Positions 18,929 through 27,796 of a stretch of 45,662 bases of DNA are shown in pieces (position 1 is the first letter of the stretch; the number at the start of each line of letters is the position of its first letter). Under the pieces are notes generated by a model. That model saw only the letters and a program-made list of their open reading frames with translations. It had not been told where the DNA came from and ran no database searches. A program made the translations under genes and the position numbers. Source of the DNA: an uncultured Myxococcales bacterium (lineage in GTDB: Bacteria > Myxococcota_A > Bradymonadia > UBA7976 > VGTA01); NCBI GenBank assembly GCA_937146725.1, contig CAKZRU010000009.1, positions 1-45,662 on the forward strand, written 5' to 3'.

Positions 18929-19471
18929 ATGAACTTATTCACACAATCCCTACTCATGCTCACCTTATTGTGTGGCTTTCTTTTGGACTCTACACAGCAG
19001 GCCCAAGCCAAACCAAGTCTTACCGATGCCAAAGCCCGAGCGAGTGCACCAGAGTTTGAACTCAATGACCTCAAAGGCGAAGCTGTTCGCCTTTCTCAAT
19101 TTAAGAACAAAGTCGTAGTGGTTAACTTTTGGGCCACTTGGTGTGGTCCATGCAAACAAGAGATTCCACACTTGAGCCGTATGCTTGAAAGTTACAAAGA
19201 GCAAGGCTTAGTCGTCTTGACCATCAGTACAGATAGTCCTCAAACTCAATCGCAAGTTGGGCGACTTGCTCGTCGTTGGAAAACTCGCACTCTGCTTGAT
19301 CCAGAAGGTCGGGTTGTTGCTTTACTTAATCCTCGTGGTATTCAGCCCTATACTGTGATTGTAGATCGTCAAGGCAAAATTGCCTTAGAGCATGATGGAT
19401 ACACGCCAGGTGATGAGGTTGAAATGGAAGCTTTAATCAAAAAGATTTTAGCAGAGACTCCTCAAAAATAA
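18929..19471 (+). CDS. TlpA/ResA-like periplasmic thiol-disulfide oxidoreductase
   Basis: A 180-residue exported thioredoxin-fold protein. A signal peptide (residues ~1-27) is followed by an AlkC/TSA-type start (PEFELNDLKGEAVRLSQFKNK) and the active site FWATWCGPCKQEIPHL, with CGPC at residues ~71-74. The cis-Pro region (GIQPYTVIVDRQGKI) is present. TlpA/ResA proteins keep cytochrome c haem-binding cysteines or other envelope thiols reduced. The window holds a pentaheme cytochrome lipoprotein and several Cys-rich lipoproteins, so clients are available, though they are not adjacent. GGAG lies about 10 nt before the ATG. The gene is convergent with the Cys-rich lipoprotein gene (14-bp gap, no visible terminator). 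No CcmH- or CcdA-type partner is visible. Confidence 0.85.
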   Translation: MNLFTQSLLMLTLLCGFLLDSTQQAQAKPSLTDAKARASAPEFELNDLKGEAVRLSQFKNKVVVVNFWATWCGPCKQEIPHLSRMLESYKEQGLVVLTISTDSPQTQSQVGRLARRWKTRTLLDPEGRVVALLNPRGIQPYTVIVDRQGKIALEHDGYTPGDEVEMEALIKKILAETPQK

Positions 19472-19485
19472 CTTATACTGAAATC

Positions 19486-20328
19486 TTACATAGGAGCTGG
19501 TGCACAACGGCAGATACCATCTCCAAAAGTCGCTGAGCAGACCCTTCCGCCATCTTTATCACAATTATTATCTCGGTCATCCCAAGCTTCTAAGCAAGAG
19601 CCTCCCATTGCCCCACAAAATTGGTCACAGCTTAATTCAGCTCCCCATGGGCTATCGGTGGCTACCACAAAGAATTCGCAATAGTTTTGTGTTGCTAAAC
19701 GATCGGTACAAATACGATTAGCACTACTATATTCAAAGTTAAAAAGCGTAATGCATGAAGGCTCAGTAATACACTCACCTTCTTCATTACAAGTCCCTAG
19801 GTTTTGACGACATTGGGCGCCTGGTTTAGGGACTAAACTATATTCTGTTTGTCCCTCACATCCCGCTAACTCAAAACATTCACCAATGTCTTCACTGCTT
19901 AAAACTGTTTCTTCTAGCTGTAATTCACAATAGCGCATGGGATTGGTAAAGCAAGCGCCTTGACCTTGGCAAATGGCCGGCCCCGGCGTGTAAGGTCTTT
20001 GGCGGCATTCTTGACGACCATCATCTTGGGTAAAAATACGATAAGTATTTAAAGCTGTGCAATCAATGGGTTCACAGCGGTCATCATTTAAAGCGGTTTC
20101 GGCATTGTTATTTGGACCACAAACCACACATAAGTCCAAGGCTTCGCCGACATTACAAGTTAATCTATCTGGCCGAGTCACCTCAGACTGGCCACCAAGA
20201 CTTTCTCCACCTTCATAATTGGTTTTTGAGCCTGCACTTACCTCATTTTCTTCTACATTGTCGACCACAATGGGTTCTACGCAGGACATGAGTACCCATG
20301 TGCTGAGTAACAGAAGACCGTTTTTCAT
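19486..20328 (-). CDS. Cys-rich lipoprotein, last gene of the transglycosylase operon
   Basis: About 280 residues. The lipoprotein signal is MKNGLLLLSTWVLMSC, with Cys at residue 16. The mature part has a Gly/Glu-rich linker (~20-50) and more than 25 cysteines arranged in short CxxC-like and C-x(5-8)-C spacings, ending GDGICRCAPAPM. It reads as an extracytoplasmic disulfide-rich protein, and I do not recognise a named domain. The chosen start (20328) shares an ATGA overlap with the stop codon of the MBL-fold gene and has AAGGA ~9 nt upstream. An in-frame ATG 9 nt earlier has the Shine-Dalgarno too close. Overlap and spacing suggest translational coupling to the hydrolase. Confidence 0.78.
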   Translation of the reverse strand: MKNGLLLLSTWVLMSCVEPIVVDNVEENEVSAGSKTNYEGGESLGGQSEVTRPDRLTCNVGEALDLCVVCGPNNNAETALNDDRCEPIDCTALNTYRIFTQDDGRQECRQRPYTPGPAICQGQGACFTNPMRYCELQLEETVLSSEDIGECFELAGCEGQTEYSLVPKPGAQCRQNLGTCNEEGECITEPSCITLFNFEYSSANRICTDRLATQNYCEFFVVATDSPWGAELSCDQFCGAMGGSCLEAWDDRDNNCDKDGGRVCSATFGDGICRCAPAPM

Positions 20329-21104
20329 AAAAACCATTCCTTACCGTCATCTGCTACGTCAAAGTCTAACTCATTTTGCCTAGCCAATGCTTCCGCTCTA
20401 GATTCATCACCAAAATGGGTCAGAATGAGTTTTTTGCTTTGAATCTGAGCACGATGTGCCGCAATTTCTTCTAGACCAATGTGACCTGGAAATAAGGCTT
20501 TAGCGTAGCTACACTCTAAAATAAAGGCATCACTGTTTTTGCTAAATTGCACCAATGCATCATGCCAACCAGTGTCGCCACTAAAACAAAGAGTGCTTTG
20601 TGGGCTAGCAATTTTGATACTTGTAGGAAAGGCATTGGGGTCATGTTGTGCCGGAATGCTTGTCACGACTCGTTTCATAATTTCTTGTTCCGCGTCTAAA
20701 GACCACTCTATAAACCGAAGCTCAAAGTTCAGCATCTTTTCAAGCATTTCCGGATAAGATACTTCGCACAAAGCTTTCAAGCGCTGTTCAGTATTTAAAG
20801 GTCCTGCCAAAACCAAAGGGCGCTTGCGTCCGATAGAAAAGTTAAGCTCTAAAAGAAGGACAGGTAGTCCACCAATATGATCTCCATGTAAATGAGTAAA
20901 GTAGATGACATCAAGCTTATCCAACTCAACTTGTTGGCTTTTGACTAAGTTCTGTAAGGCTTGGGTTGTACTTGGCCCACAATCCAACAAATAGTGCCCA
21001 AGTTCATCCGCTACCCAAAAACAACTATTCGCACGCCCCCCATGATTAAAAGCATCGGAGCTTCCCACAGTAATTAGGCGAGTTGGTTTAAGATGGGCGC
21101 TCAT
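20325..21104 (-). CDS. Metallo-beta-lactamase-fold hydrolase (RNase Z-like)
   Basis: A 259-residue cytoplasmic protein without a signal peptide. It has the complete binuclear zinc set: THLHGDHIGG (His71, His73, Asp75, His76), a His in SIPAQHDP, the Asp of CFSGDTGWHD and the final His of ILTHFGDES. The overall order and the GSSDAF...GRANSCFWV start resemble the RNase Z/ElaC branch of MBL-fold phosphodiesterases, but the flexible exosite arm of true tRNase Z is not evident. Hence the substrate is unknown; a cyclic nucleotide, phosphodiester or lactone is possible. It lies in an operon between two lipoprotein genes. GGAG ~7 nt before its ATG lies inside the last codons of the upstream gene, and its stop overlaps the downstream start by 4 nt (ATGA). 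Confidence 0.85.
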   Translation of the reverse strand: MSAHLKPTRLITVGSSDAFNHGGRANSCFWVADELGHYLLDCGPSTTQALQNLVKSQQVELDKLDVIYFTHLHGDHIGGLPVLLLELNFSIGRKRPLVLAGPLNTEQRLKALCEVSYPEMLEKMLNFELRFIEWSLDAEQEIMKRVVTSIPAQHDPNAFPTSIKIASPQSTLCFSGDTGWHDALVQFSKNSDAFILECSYAKALFPGHIGLEEIAAHRAQIQSKKLILTHFGDESRAEALARQNELDFDVADDGKEWFL

Positions 21105-21107
21105 TAC

Positions 21108-23912
21108 TTATCTCCGTTCACTAGTGTCGCTAGCAGATTGGCATTGGGGATCTTCTGGCCAATCTATCTTTTGGTCTCGGTCATCATCGATTCCGTTTGC
21201 ACAAGCAGGCAAAACTTCAGGATCTTCTTCACTTGTATCAGCAGCGTTAACACAGCCAATTTCTTGAGGAAAGTCAACTAAACCATCCTCATCATCATCT
21301 AATCCATTACCACAATCAGGTAAAGGATCTGAATCACTTTCTGAGTAATCAGCCGCCGAAAGACAACCTGGTTCATATGGGTAGTCAATGAGTCCATCTT
21401 CATCATTATCAATCCCATCAGAACATTCTAACTCTCGCCCATCACCTTTTTCACTTAGATCTCCCACAATGATACAATCTGGATCATTGGGATAATCGAT
21501 TAAGCCATCTAAATCATCATCATAATTATTGGCGCATTGGGCAATAGGACGTTCATCTTGCTCCACTTGGTCGGAAGCCGCATAACACCCTGGATCATCA
21601 AGGTCGATGAGTTCATCCCGATCATCATCCCGCCCATTGGCACAAGCCGGAACTCTGTCGGGATCAGTTTCATCATCATCAAGTTTAAAATCACAGCCAG
21701 GATCAAGCGGATAGTCGATCAAACCATCTAAATCATTATCACTTAGATCAAAGCAGGCGGGTAATATAGTCTCTTCAGTAATCTCAAGATCATCAAACTC
21801 AATGTCATCTTGTCGTGAACTACACCCTAAGTCCTCACCATCAATAAAGCCGTCTTCATCATCATCCAAGCCATTTTGACAAGAAGGAGCTAAGCGCTCA
21901 AAGTCAACGCTCAACTTAAAAGGACCTCCTGCTCCACTAGGATGGTCGACAAAAATATAATAGCTACCCGGTGGCATGCTTTCTATCACTAAGGTCGCCT
22001 TGCCCTGATCTCCACTGCGTGTTGAGCATCCTACTTCGTTAAACCAGTTTCGATCTTCTTCATCATTTGGGTCATCTCCATTATCTCGAATACACTGTCC
22101 ACGGCGAACATGAATGATCGTATCTTGTCGAGTTTCTGGATGATTCACGCTAAATGTCACCTTGGCACTAAATGGCTGCTGATAAAGATAGACTTGCTCA
22201 CGAATATTATTGCCTCCACAGCTTCCATAAAAACGATTGCTTCCTCCGGTTGCAGTATTTCCGGTCACAAAACCAATACCGGTTGGAAAAAACTCCATGG
22301 GTACACCTAGACCACAAACATCCTCCTCTGAATCATCTCCAGCATATAAACAGCCTAGGTCATTAGGATAATCGGTTAAGTCATCACCATCATTATCGAC
22401 TTCATCAAAGCATGTAGGACGTTCTGGCGTAGGTCGTTCGCTACGATCAAAAGGATCGTTGCATCCCGGATCATAAGGAAAGTCAGTTAAACCATTAAAA
22501 TCATCATCAATACCATTGCGACATTCAGCGATCACCTCTTCATCAAGACGAATCGCAAAGTCTCCATTTGCATTGCTCGCACTGTCTAGAAAAATAAAAT
22601 ATTCTCCAAGCTCAGGTTCCTCAACTCGGATGGTTTGAGAGGGAAAGCCATCAACAGGCTCTTGTGAGCAAAAGACTTCACTGCTGGGATCACCACAAAG
22701 ACGACGAACATAAAGTACTGACTCTATTTCATTTTCGGGAAAATCCGTTGTGATTATAAGCGCTTGCAGTCGTCGTCTAACCGTATATCTAAAAGCAATT
22801 TCCCGTCCACCCGCTCCTCCGCAAGAACCAGATGCAGCGGCTACTCCTTGCGACAATACACCTCTGACAACCACACCATTTTGTAAGGAACCGGACTCAA
22901 AACTGTCACCACAAGCGCCTCTTTCACTGTCATCACCGGCCGAAAAACAACCATTATCATCTGGATAATCAATAGATCCATCATTATCATTATCGATTTG
23001 GTCAGCGCATTGTGGCGCAATGACTAAACGATCGCTTTCATCTTCATCTCCCACACCGGAGCAACCAGGGTCATAGGGAAAATCAATTAGGCCATCTCCA
23101 TCATTATCTTCATCATCATAACATTCGGTTGGAAAGGGCAAGGTAATCTCATCACGATCGCTCGCCCGAGTACATCCCGGATCGCGAGGAAAATCAATAA
23201 AGCCATCTCCATCATTATCAATCCCATCACTACAACGAGGTCGTTCTTCGGCGGGACCATTAAGTTCTAGCATATCATTTTCGTCTTCACAGCCCGGATC
23301 AGCAATATCAACTAAATCATCAGCATCATTATCACGCTCATCAGAACATTGAGGGATTGTAGGAGGGTCACCAGCTTCCGATAAATCATCACTGCTCGCA
23401 CAGCCACGATCTACAGGATAATCAACATTACCATCTTCATCATTATCTATACCGTCTTGACATTCGGGAACAGTCGGCTCGGGTCTTGCTTCATATAAAT
23501 CATTTAGACTACCACATTCGGGATCCTGTGGATAATCAATCAGGCCATCACCATCGTTATCAATGCCATCTTGGCAGGCCGGAATCGTGTCGGGATCTCG
23601 TTCATCATCATCATCAAGACTGGTACAGCCCCGGTCAAAACCATCCACTAAACCGTCACCATCATTGTCGATGTCATCATTGCATTGAGGCAAACGCATC
23701 ATATCAGGCTCAAGTTCGGGCGTAAGCTCCATATCACAACCCTGTTCACAAAGGTTGCCAATATCGGGTAGGGCATTTAACTCTAGCTTTGTTTCCTCAT
23801 CATCACAGCCTAAAACGAGTATAACAAATCCTAAACAGATCATTACTTGTCGAAGGTAAACATTCAATCTGCTCAAATTAGACTCAAATATAACGGCACT
23901 CATCATGTTCAT
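21108..23912 (-). CDS. Lipoprotein with 16 acidic DNDxDGLxDxPxDPGC repeats
   Basis: A 934-residue predicted lipoprotein (lipobox LVLGC after a long n-region). I count 16 repeats of ~36 residues with the pattern C-x-DGIDNDxDGLIDYPxDPGC-x4-D-x-DE. Their DxDxDG loops suggest Ca2+ binding, in the manner of thrombospondin type 3 or MopE-type repeats. Repeats 1-7 form one block. A ~110-residue beta-rich PPC-like module (CGDSFESGSL start, EYFIFLDSASNANGDF end) follows, then repeats 8-9. A second such module (CGLGVPMEFFPTG start, SYYIFVDHPSGAGGPF end) precedes repeats 10-16. This is a likely surface stalk or binding protein stabilised by calcium and one disulfide per repeat. The start at 23912 overlaps the transglycosylase stop by one base (TGATG), and the next gene begins 3 nt after its stop. 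Confidence 0.85.
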   Translation of the reverse strand: MNMMSAVIFESNLSRLNVYLRQVMICLGFVILVLGCDDEETKLELNALPDIGNLCEQGCDMELTPELEPDMMRLPQCNDDIDNDGDGLVDGFDRGCTSLDDDDERDPDTIPACQDGIDNDGDGLIDYPQDPECGSLNDLYEARPEPTVPECQDGIDNDEDGNVDYPVDRGCASSDDLSEAGDPPTIPQCSDERDNDADDLVDIADPGCEDENDMLELNGPAEERPRCSDGIDNDGDGFIDFPRDPGCTRASDRDEITLPFPTECYDDEDNDGDGLIDFPYDPGCSGVGDEDESDRLVIAPQCADQIDNDNDGSIDYPDDNGCFSAGDDSERGACGDSFESGSLQNGVVVRGVLSQGVAAASGSCGGAGGREIAFRYTVRRRLQALIITTDFPENEIESVLYVRRLCGDPSSEVFCSQEPVDGFPSQTIRVEEPELGEYFIFLDSASNANGDFAIRLDEEVIAECRNGIDDDFNGLTDFPYDPGCNDPFDRSERPTPERPTCFDEVDNDGDDLTDYPNDLGCLYAGDDSEEDVCGLGVPMEFFPTGIGFVTGNTATGGSNRFYGSCGGNNIREQVYLYQQPFSAKVTFSVNHPETRQDTIIHVRRGQCIRDNGDDPNDEEDRNWFNEVGCSTRSGDQGKATLVIESMPPGSYYIFVDHPSGAGGPFKLSVDFERLAPSCQNGLDDDEDGFIDGEDLGCSSRQDDIEFDDLEITEETILPACFDLSDNDLDGLIDYPLDPGCDFKLDDDETDPDRVPACANGRDDDRDELIDLDDPGCYAASDQVEQDERPIAQCANNYDDDLDGLIDYPNDPDCIIVGDLSEKGDGRELECSDGIDNDEDGLIDYPYEPGCLSAADYSESDSDPLPDCGNGLDDDEDGLVDFPQEIGCVNAADTSEEDPEVLPACANGIDDDRDQKIDWPEDPQCQSASDTSERR
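21111..23692 (-). repeat. Sixteen ~108-bp coding repeats interrupted by two beta modules
   Basis: This is the repeat-bearing part of the lipoprotein gene. The repeats have diverged in DNA but keep Asp, Gly and Cys positions, in contrast to the near-identical 18-bp units at 14689-14868. Blocks of 7, 2 and 7 repeats are separated by the two PPC-like insertions. Confidence 0.85.
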
Positions 23913-26470
23913 CAGAAGTTTATATTGCCTCTCGGATATGGATTGACTCGAAGATCAAACAAATGGCCCGTATGGCCTAAGTAGATTCTCCGATAAAGCG
24001 CAAGATGTCTGGTGACTTTTTTTGCATATTCCCGAGCTTGAGCATAAGGAATTTCTTCGATTAATTCATCCAAAGGTAAATCTTTTTTAAAGCCTAACCA
24101 TATCTTGACTCGATGTGGACCGGCGTTATAAGCCGCCATAGCCAATGGCAATTGACCTTGAAACTGCTCAATTAATTCTTGAAAATACCATGCTGCCATC
24201 TCAATTGCGACCTCTGGCTCAAATAACAGAGGAGAGCCAAAGTATGGCCATGAACTTCGATCCGCTGATAACTGTCCTGTATGGGGCATCACCTGCATTA
24301 AGCCTCTTGCACCAACCCGACTAATCGCCCATGGATTATGGGAAGACTCTACAGTCATCAAGGCCCAAATGAGGTAAGGATCAACAGAATAGCGCGCTGC
24401 GCTTGATTCGACTAAGCTTTGAAAAGATCTTGGATAGCGCCTTTGCCACTCGGCCGCTTCACGTGATGCTTCTGGGTAAGTTAACTTGGGTCCGTCATAA
24501 TAGGAAACACGTCGAGCATAGTAATGTTCGCCAAGAGAACGATAGGCTTGAAGTAACTTTTTTCTAAGAACTGTTGGGCGATCACTAGCAATGCCTTTGG
24601 TCCAAGCTTTGGTTCTAGGCGCCTTATCCGCACTACGCTCTCCCCAAATTCCATATTCTGAGTCATCTCGATTGTCTAGATAAAATCTAGGCGCAAAAGC
24701 CCATTTTCTTCGTTTTGCTCCGCTACTTCGATAATAAGCTCTATTTTCTTCGCTTAAACTACGCAGATATACCCTAGCCCATGAATGCTCACCAATCAGA
24801 ACCAGACCATAAATCATTTCCCATAAAGGAAGATTTTCGCCTCTTTGCCGAGCGAGTTCTCCCATGGTTATGATTGGATCAGGAAGTGGGTAAATCACTG
24901 GGGGCGTCGTTACCGCATTTCTTTTCCATGGCGTTTTTACACTTCTTTTAACTTCTTCTAGTCGCATCTGAGCTAAATACGCATAAAAACTATAGGGTGC
25001 ATGCTGAATAAGTTGGTAATAGATACTAACGGCCTCATCCTCTTTTCCAAGCTTATGAACACTGCGGGCCCACCAATAATGAGCGTAGTGATTTTTACCC
25101 TTGCCGAAGCGAGATAAACGCTTAAAATATTGGGCGGATTCGGAGTAACGTCCCAAACGATAAGGAAGCCATCCTAGTAGTCGTTTAGGCATCCATAAGT
25201 CAGAGTCTCCTTTTTCTCCTCGCTTCACAGCGTTTTCAAAAGCTTCTTCAGCTTCTGCGTAATGAGCACCATTAAAATATAACATTCCAATACGTGCAAA
25301 GGTACCGGCAGACTTTGAGTAATTACGACTTGCTTTTAGTGTTTGTGCCGCATCTTCAATATGTCCAAGTCGAAACAATGCTTCTGATTTCCACCAGAGA
25401 TTACTTCGTCTTTTATGTCCTTTTGGTAAGCTTTTTTCCAAGGCCTTATTTAATGTGAGCGCTTCAGAAAAACGCTCCATTTTATTAAGGATTCTCACTT
25501 CTTCTAAAGCAATATCGGGCCAAAGCTTATCTTTTTTGCTGACCTTGCCTAATAAACTCCGTACCTCGCTTAAAGCAATTTCATAATTTTTCCATTTGCG
25601 CCAAGCCTTGACTTGCTTGAGTCGGTCTTCGATGTTGAGTTCAGTGGATGTAACAAGCTCTTGGAGTGTATGTAATAAAATCCTTGCTCGTTTAGCAGAT
25701 GCATCTTGTAAAGAGCTTGGATTAATTTGATTCAATATACTCACTGCATCACTATAATGGCCTAATTTAATTGCCAAATCTGCTCTTTGTAAAATCGCTG
25801 AGCTTCGATATGGATATTCAGGATAACGGTCTAAGAGTTCTTCTAAGGTGGTAAAGGCTCCATCGAGATCACCCAACAGCATCAATAAGTCAGCGCTTCT
25901 AAAACGAGCTCGATGACTCCACAAAGAGTTGGGCGCTAATTGTGCTAAGGCCTCGTATTCTTCGCTCGCTTTTTGATACATACCAAGATGAAAATAACTC
26001 TCAGCCAAATAAAAGAGATGGATTTCAACAAGAGGATGATCTCGTCGACTCTGTTTTAGAGCTTCCTTTGCTCTAAAATAAAGACCCTGCCGAAACCAAG
26101 CTAAACCAGAGGCGATCAGTGCAAGGCTTTGTAAACCTTTTTCTTGAGTTTGGGGCTCATGGGAGAGTTCTGTGGCTAATTGCTCCCACTCTCCAGCAGC
26201 AAGTTGCTCGTGCTTTAATATCTTTTCAATTAAGGGATATTTGTTTTTTAGGGTATCAAGGGGGATTAAGCTCCACCGATACATTGGTAAGGTTTGTGCC
26301 TGTGTTTGTGTAATCATCAAGCCTGAGATGAGAGCTTGATGACTTAAAGCGAGTACTAAGCATTGAAGCAAAATTGAGTGTAAAAACTTCTTTAAGCATG
26401 GACTATTGGTAAATCGAGCAAGCAAACGACGAGACCCATAATTTGATAAGATTTTATTCATGTACTTCAT
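23912..26470 (-). CDS. slt: Soluble-type lytic murein transglycosylase with TPR superhelix
   Basis: About 852 residues from ATG 26470; an in-frame TTG at 26494 is an alternative. A signal peptide or anchor lies in the first ~55 residues. Residues ~60-560 are tandem helical TPR-type repeats (for example YFHLGMYQKASEEYEALA and RLGRYSESAQYFKRL), which build the ring of Slt70-like enzymes. The catalytic SLT (GH23) domain occupies the C-terminal ~190 residues: catalytic Glu in MTVESSHNP (~residue 707), GARGLMQVMPHTG, AMAAYNAGPHRV and the final YAKKVTRH. It cleaves MurNAc-GlcNAc bonds in peptidoglycan to leave 1,6-anhydro ends. The gene is about 200 residues longer than E. coli Slt70. It is first in an operon with a repeat lipoprotein, an MBL-fold hydrolase and a Cys-rich lipoprotein. 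The upstream ~160 bp is AT-rich and probably holds the promoter. Confidence 0.88.
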   Translation of the reverse strand: MKYMNKILSNYGSRRLLARFTNSPCLKKFLHSILLQCLVLALSHQALISGLMITQTQAQTLPMYRWSLIPLDTLKNKYPLIEKILKHEQLAAGEWEQLATELSHEPQTQEKGLQSLALIASGLAWFRQGLYFRAKEALKQSRRDHPLVEIHLFYLAESYFHLGMYQKASEEYEALAQLAPNSLWSHRARFRSADLLMLLGDLDGAFTTLEELLDRYPEYPYRSSAILQRADLAIKLGHYSDAVSILNQINPSSLQDASAKRARILLHTLQELVTSTELNIEDRLKQVKAWRKWKNYEIALSEVRSLLGKVSKKDKLWPDIALEEVRILNKMERFSEALTLNKALEKSLPKGHKRRSNLWWKSEALFRLGHIEDAAQTLKASRNYSKSAGTFARIGMLYFNGAHYAEAEEAFENAVKRGEKGDSDLWMPKRLLGWLPYRLGRYSESAQYFKRLSRFGKGKNHYAHYWWARSVHKLGKEDEAVSIYYQLIQHAPYSFYAYLAQMRLEEVKRSVKTPWKRNAVTTPPVIYPLPDPIITMGELARQRGENLPLWEMIYGLVLIGEHSWARVYLRSLSEENRAYYRSSGAKRRKWAFAPRFYLDNRDDSEYGIWGERSADKAPRTKAWTKGIASDRPTVLRKKLLQAYRSLGEHYYARRVSYYDGPKLTYPEASREAAEWQRRYPRSFQSLVESSAARYSVDPYLIWALMTVESSHNPWAISRVGARGLMQVMPHTGQLSADRSSWPYFGSPLLFEPEVAIEMAAWYFQELIEQFQGQLPLAMAAYNAGPHRVKIWLGFKKDLPLDELIEEIPYAQAREYAKKVTRHLALYRRIYLGHTGHLFDLRVNPYPRGNINF

Positions 26471-26692
26471 CGAGTAAGTAGGCTTCTTTAACAAAACATG
26501 ATTTCCAATATCAGCAAGACTACTCTATGCTCTCAAATCCACTCTACTCGAGTAAAGCTTTAAAATGCTTATAGGATTATATTTCTTATAAGAGTATGTG
26601 TTTTTATACACAAATATACATGATCAAGTATATGATTTAGTAAACTCTAAGAGACTTTGAAGGGTGAGCATAATTTGAGGTTCTCAAGATCT

Positions 26693-27769
26693 ATGATTAA
26701 AGATGCTTTATGTCTTGGTAAGCGTTCTGTCTTCACACGGCATGATTTAAAATTGAGCTTTCTTATTATGACGATCGGTATATTCGTTTCTTGCCAAAAT
26801 AGCTCGACTCAAAGAGTCTGTGAGCCGAGTACGCAAACAGGGTGTTCAAACAAGCAACATTGCTCTGTGAATGAACAGGGGACCCCACTGTGCCTAGATA
26901 TTCCCGTTCAACCCAAACTAAGTGGCCAACTTTGTGAATCTAGTCAAGAGTGTGAAGTGGCGAGTGGTTGTATTATGGATCTAGGTCAAACTCGCTGTGT
27001 AAGCTTTTGCTCAAGTGAAGATCAGACGCTTGGCCATGAGCAGTGCCAAAGTCGTTTTGGACCGGGCTCTCAATGCATCCGCTCTGTCTTAGATCGGGAA
27101 GAAATCGGGATATGTACTCAGCCTTGTATATTGGGCGAAAACTTGGATGTGCCAGAATGCTTCAGCGGAGATCACTGCGCTGTTCCATTAGGGTTCTCGC
27201 ATGCGCGTTGCGTAGAAAGCGGTCTTAGAGAGTTAAATCAAAGCTGTAGCTTTGATCAAAGCTGTGTCTATGGTTTAACCTGTGTATCTGATGGTTCAGT
27301 TGCTCGTTGTCAAGAACTTACCTTAGCCACTCAAACTTGTGCTCTTGGCCAAGTCGCTCGACTGCTATCATGGGCGCAAGACCCTCTTACCGGCAAGGCA
27401 TACCAATCATGTTGGACTGATGTTGCTCTACAAAGTGTTTCAATTTTGGGACACTATTACCGTCTTGATCTTAATTTGCATCCAGCCAATCAAAGCACAG
27501 AAAACTGTAGGTCACTTAGTCACTATCCTCGCACGCATCCGCTTGAATTGCTTGAAGATCAGCAAAGCATACTCAGAAATGATCTACTGCAAGAAGTTAA
27601 GGAATTGTTGGTTGAGGCCGAGATTAATATACCCGGCTTTTGGTTGGACTTAAATGAATCAAATACTACCTCTTGCCAACGCTTTGACTTAACCTCTGAA
27701 GCCTTGGAACCTACCCCTTGTGATTTAAATCTACCTACCCTTTGCGTTTACCAAACCGATTCATTTTAA
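26693..27769 (+). CDS. Cys-rich lipoprotein of unknown function
   Basis: About 358 residues from ATG 26693. Upstream in-frame TTG codons at 26675 (with AAGGGTGAG 6 nt before it) and 26657 are real alternatives, so the start is uncertain. The lipoprotein signal ends in IGIFVSC. The N-terminal half of the mature protein has about 24 cysteines in spacings like those of surface proteins of this lineage (CxxxxQTGC, CSNKQHC, QLCESSQECEVASGC, QSCSFDQSCVYGLTC). The C-terminal ~130 residues are less Cys-rich and contain a FWLDLNESNTTSCQRFDL segment and a final CVYQTDSF. I recognise no enzyme motif. The gene is divergent from the transglycosylase operon and convergent with the AidB-type gene (27-bp gap). 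Confidence 0.7.
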   Translation: MIKDALCLGKRSVFTRHDLKLSFLIMTIGIFVSCQNSSTQRVCEPSTQTGCSNKQHCSVNEQGTPLCLDIPVQPKLSGQLCESSQECEVASGCIMDLGQTRCVSFCSSEDQTLGHEQCQSRFGPGSQCIRSVLDREEIGICTQPCILGENLDVPECFSGDHCAVPLGFSHARCVESGLRELNQSCSFDQSCVYGLTCVSDGSVARCQELTLATQTCALGQVARLLSWAQDPLTGKAYQSCWTDVALQSVSILGHYYRLDLNLHPANQSTENCRSLSHYPRTHPLELLEDQQSILRNDLLQEVKELLVEAEINIPGFWLDLNESNTTSCQRFDLTSEALEPTPCDLNLPTLCVYQTDSF

Positions 27770-27796
27770 TGATCAAGGGTATATTAAAGAAGAAGA

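Noticed and set aside
23486..23725. His-rich forward frame opposite the 16-repeat lipoprotein
   Set aside because: It is the reverse complement of Asp/Asn-Gly-rich codons (ATC/CAT runs). It has no start signal and the frame is an artefact of the repeats.
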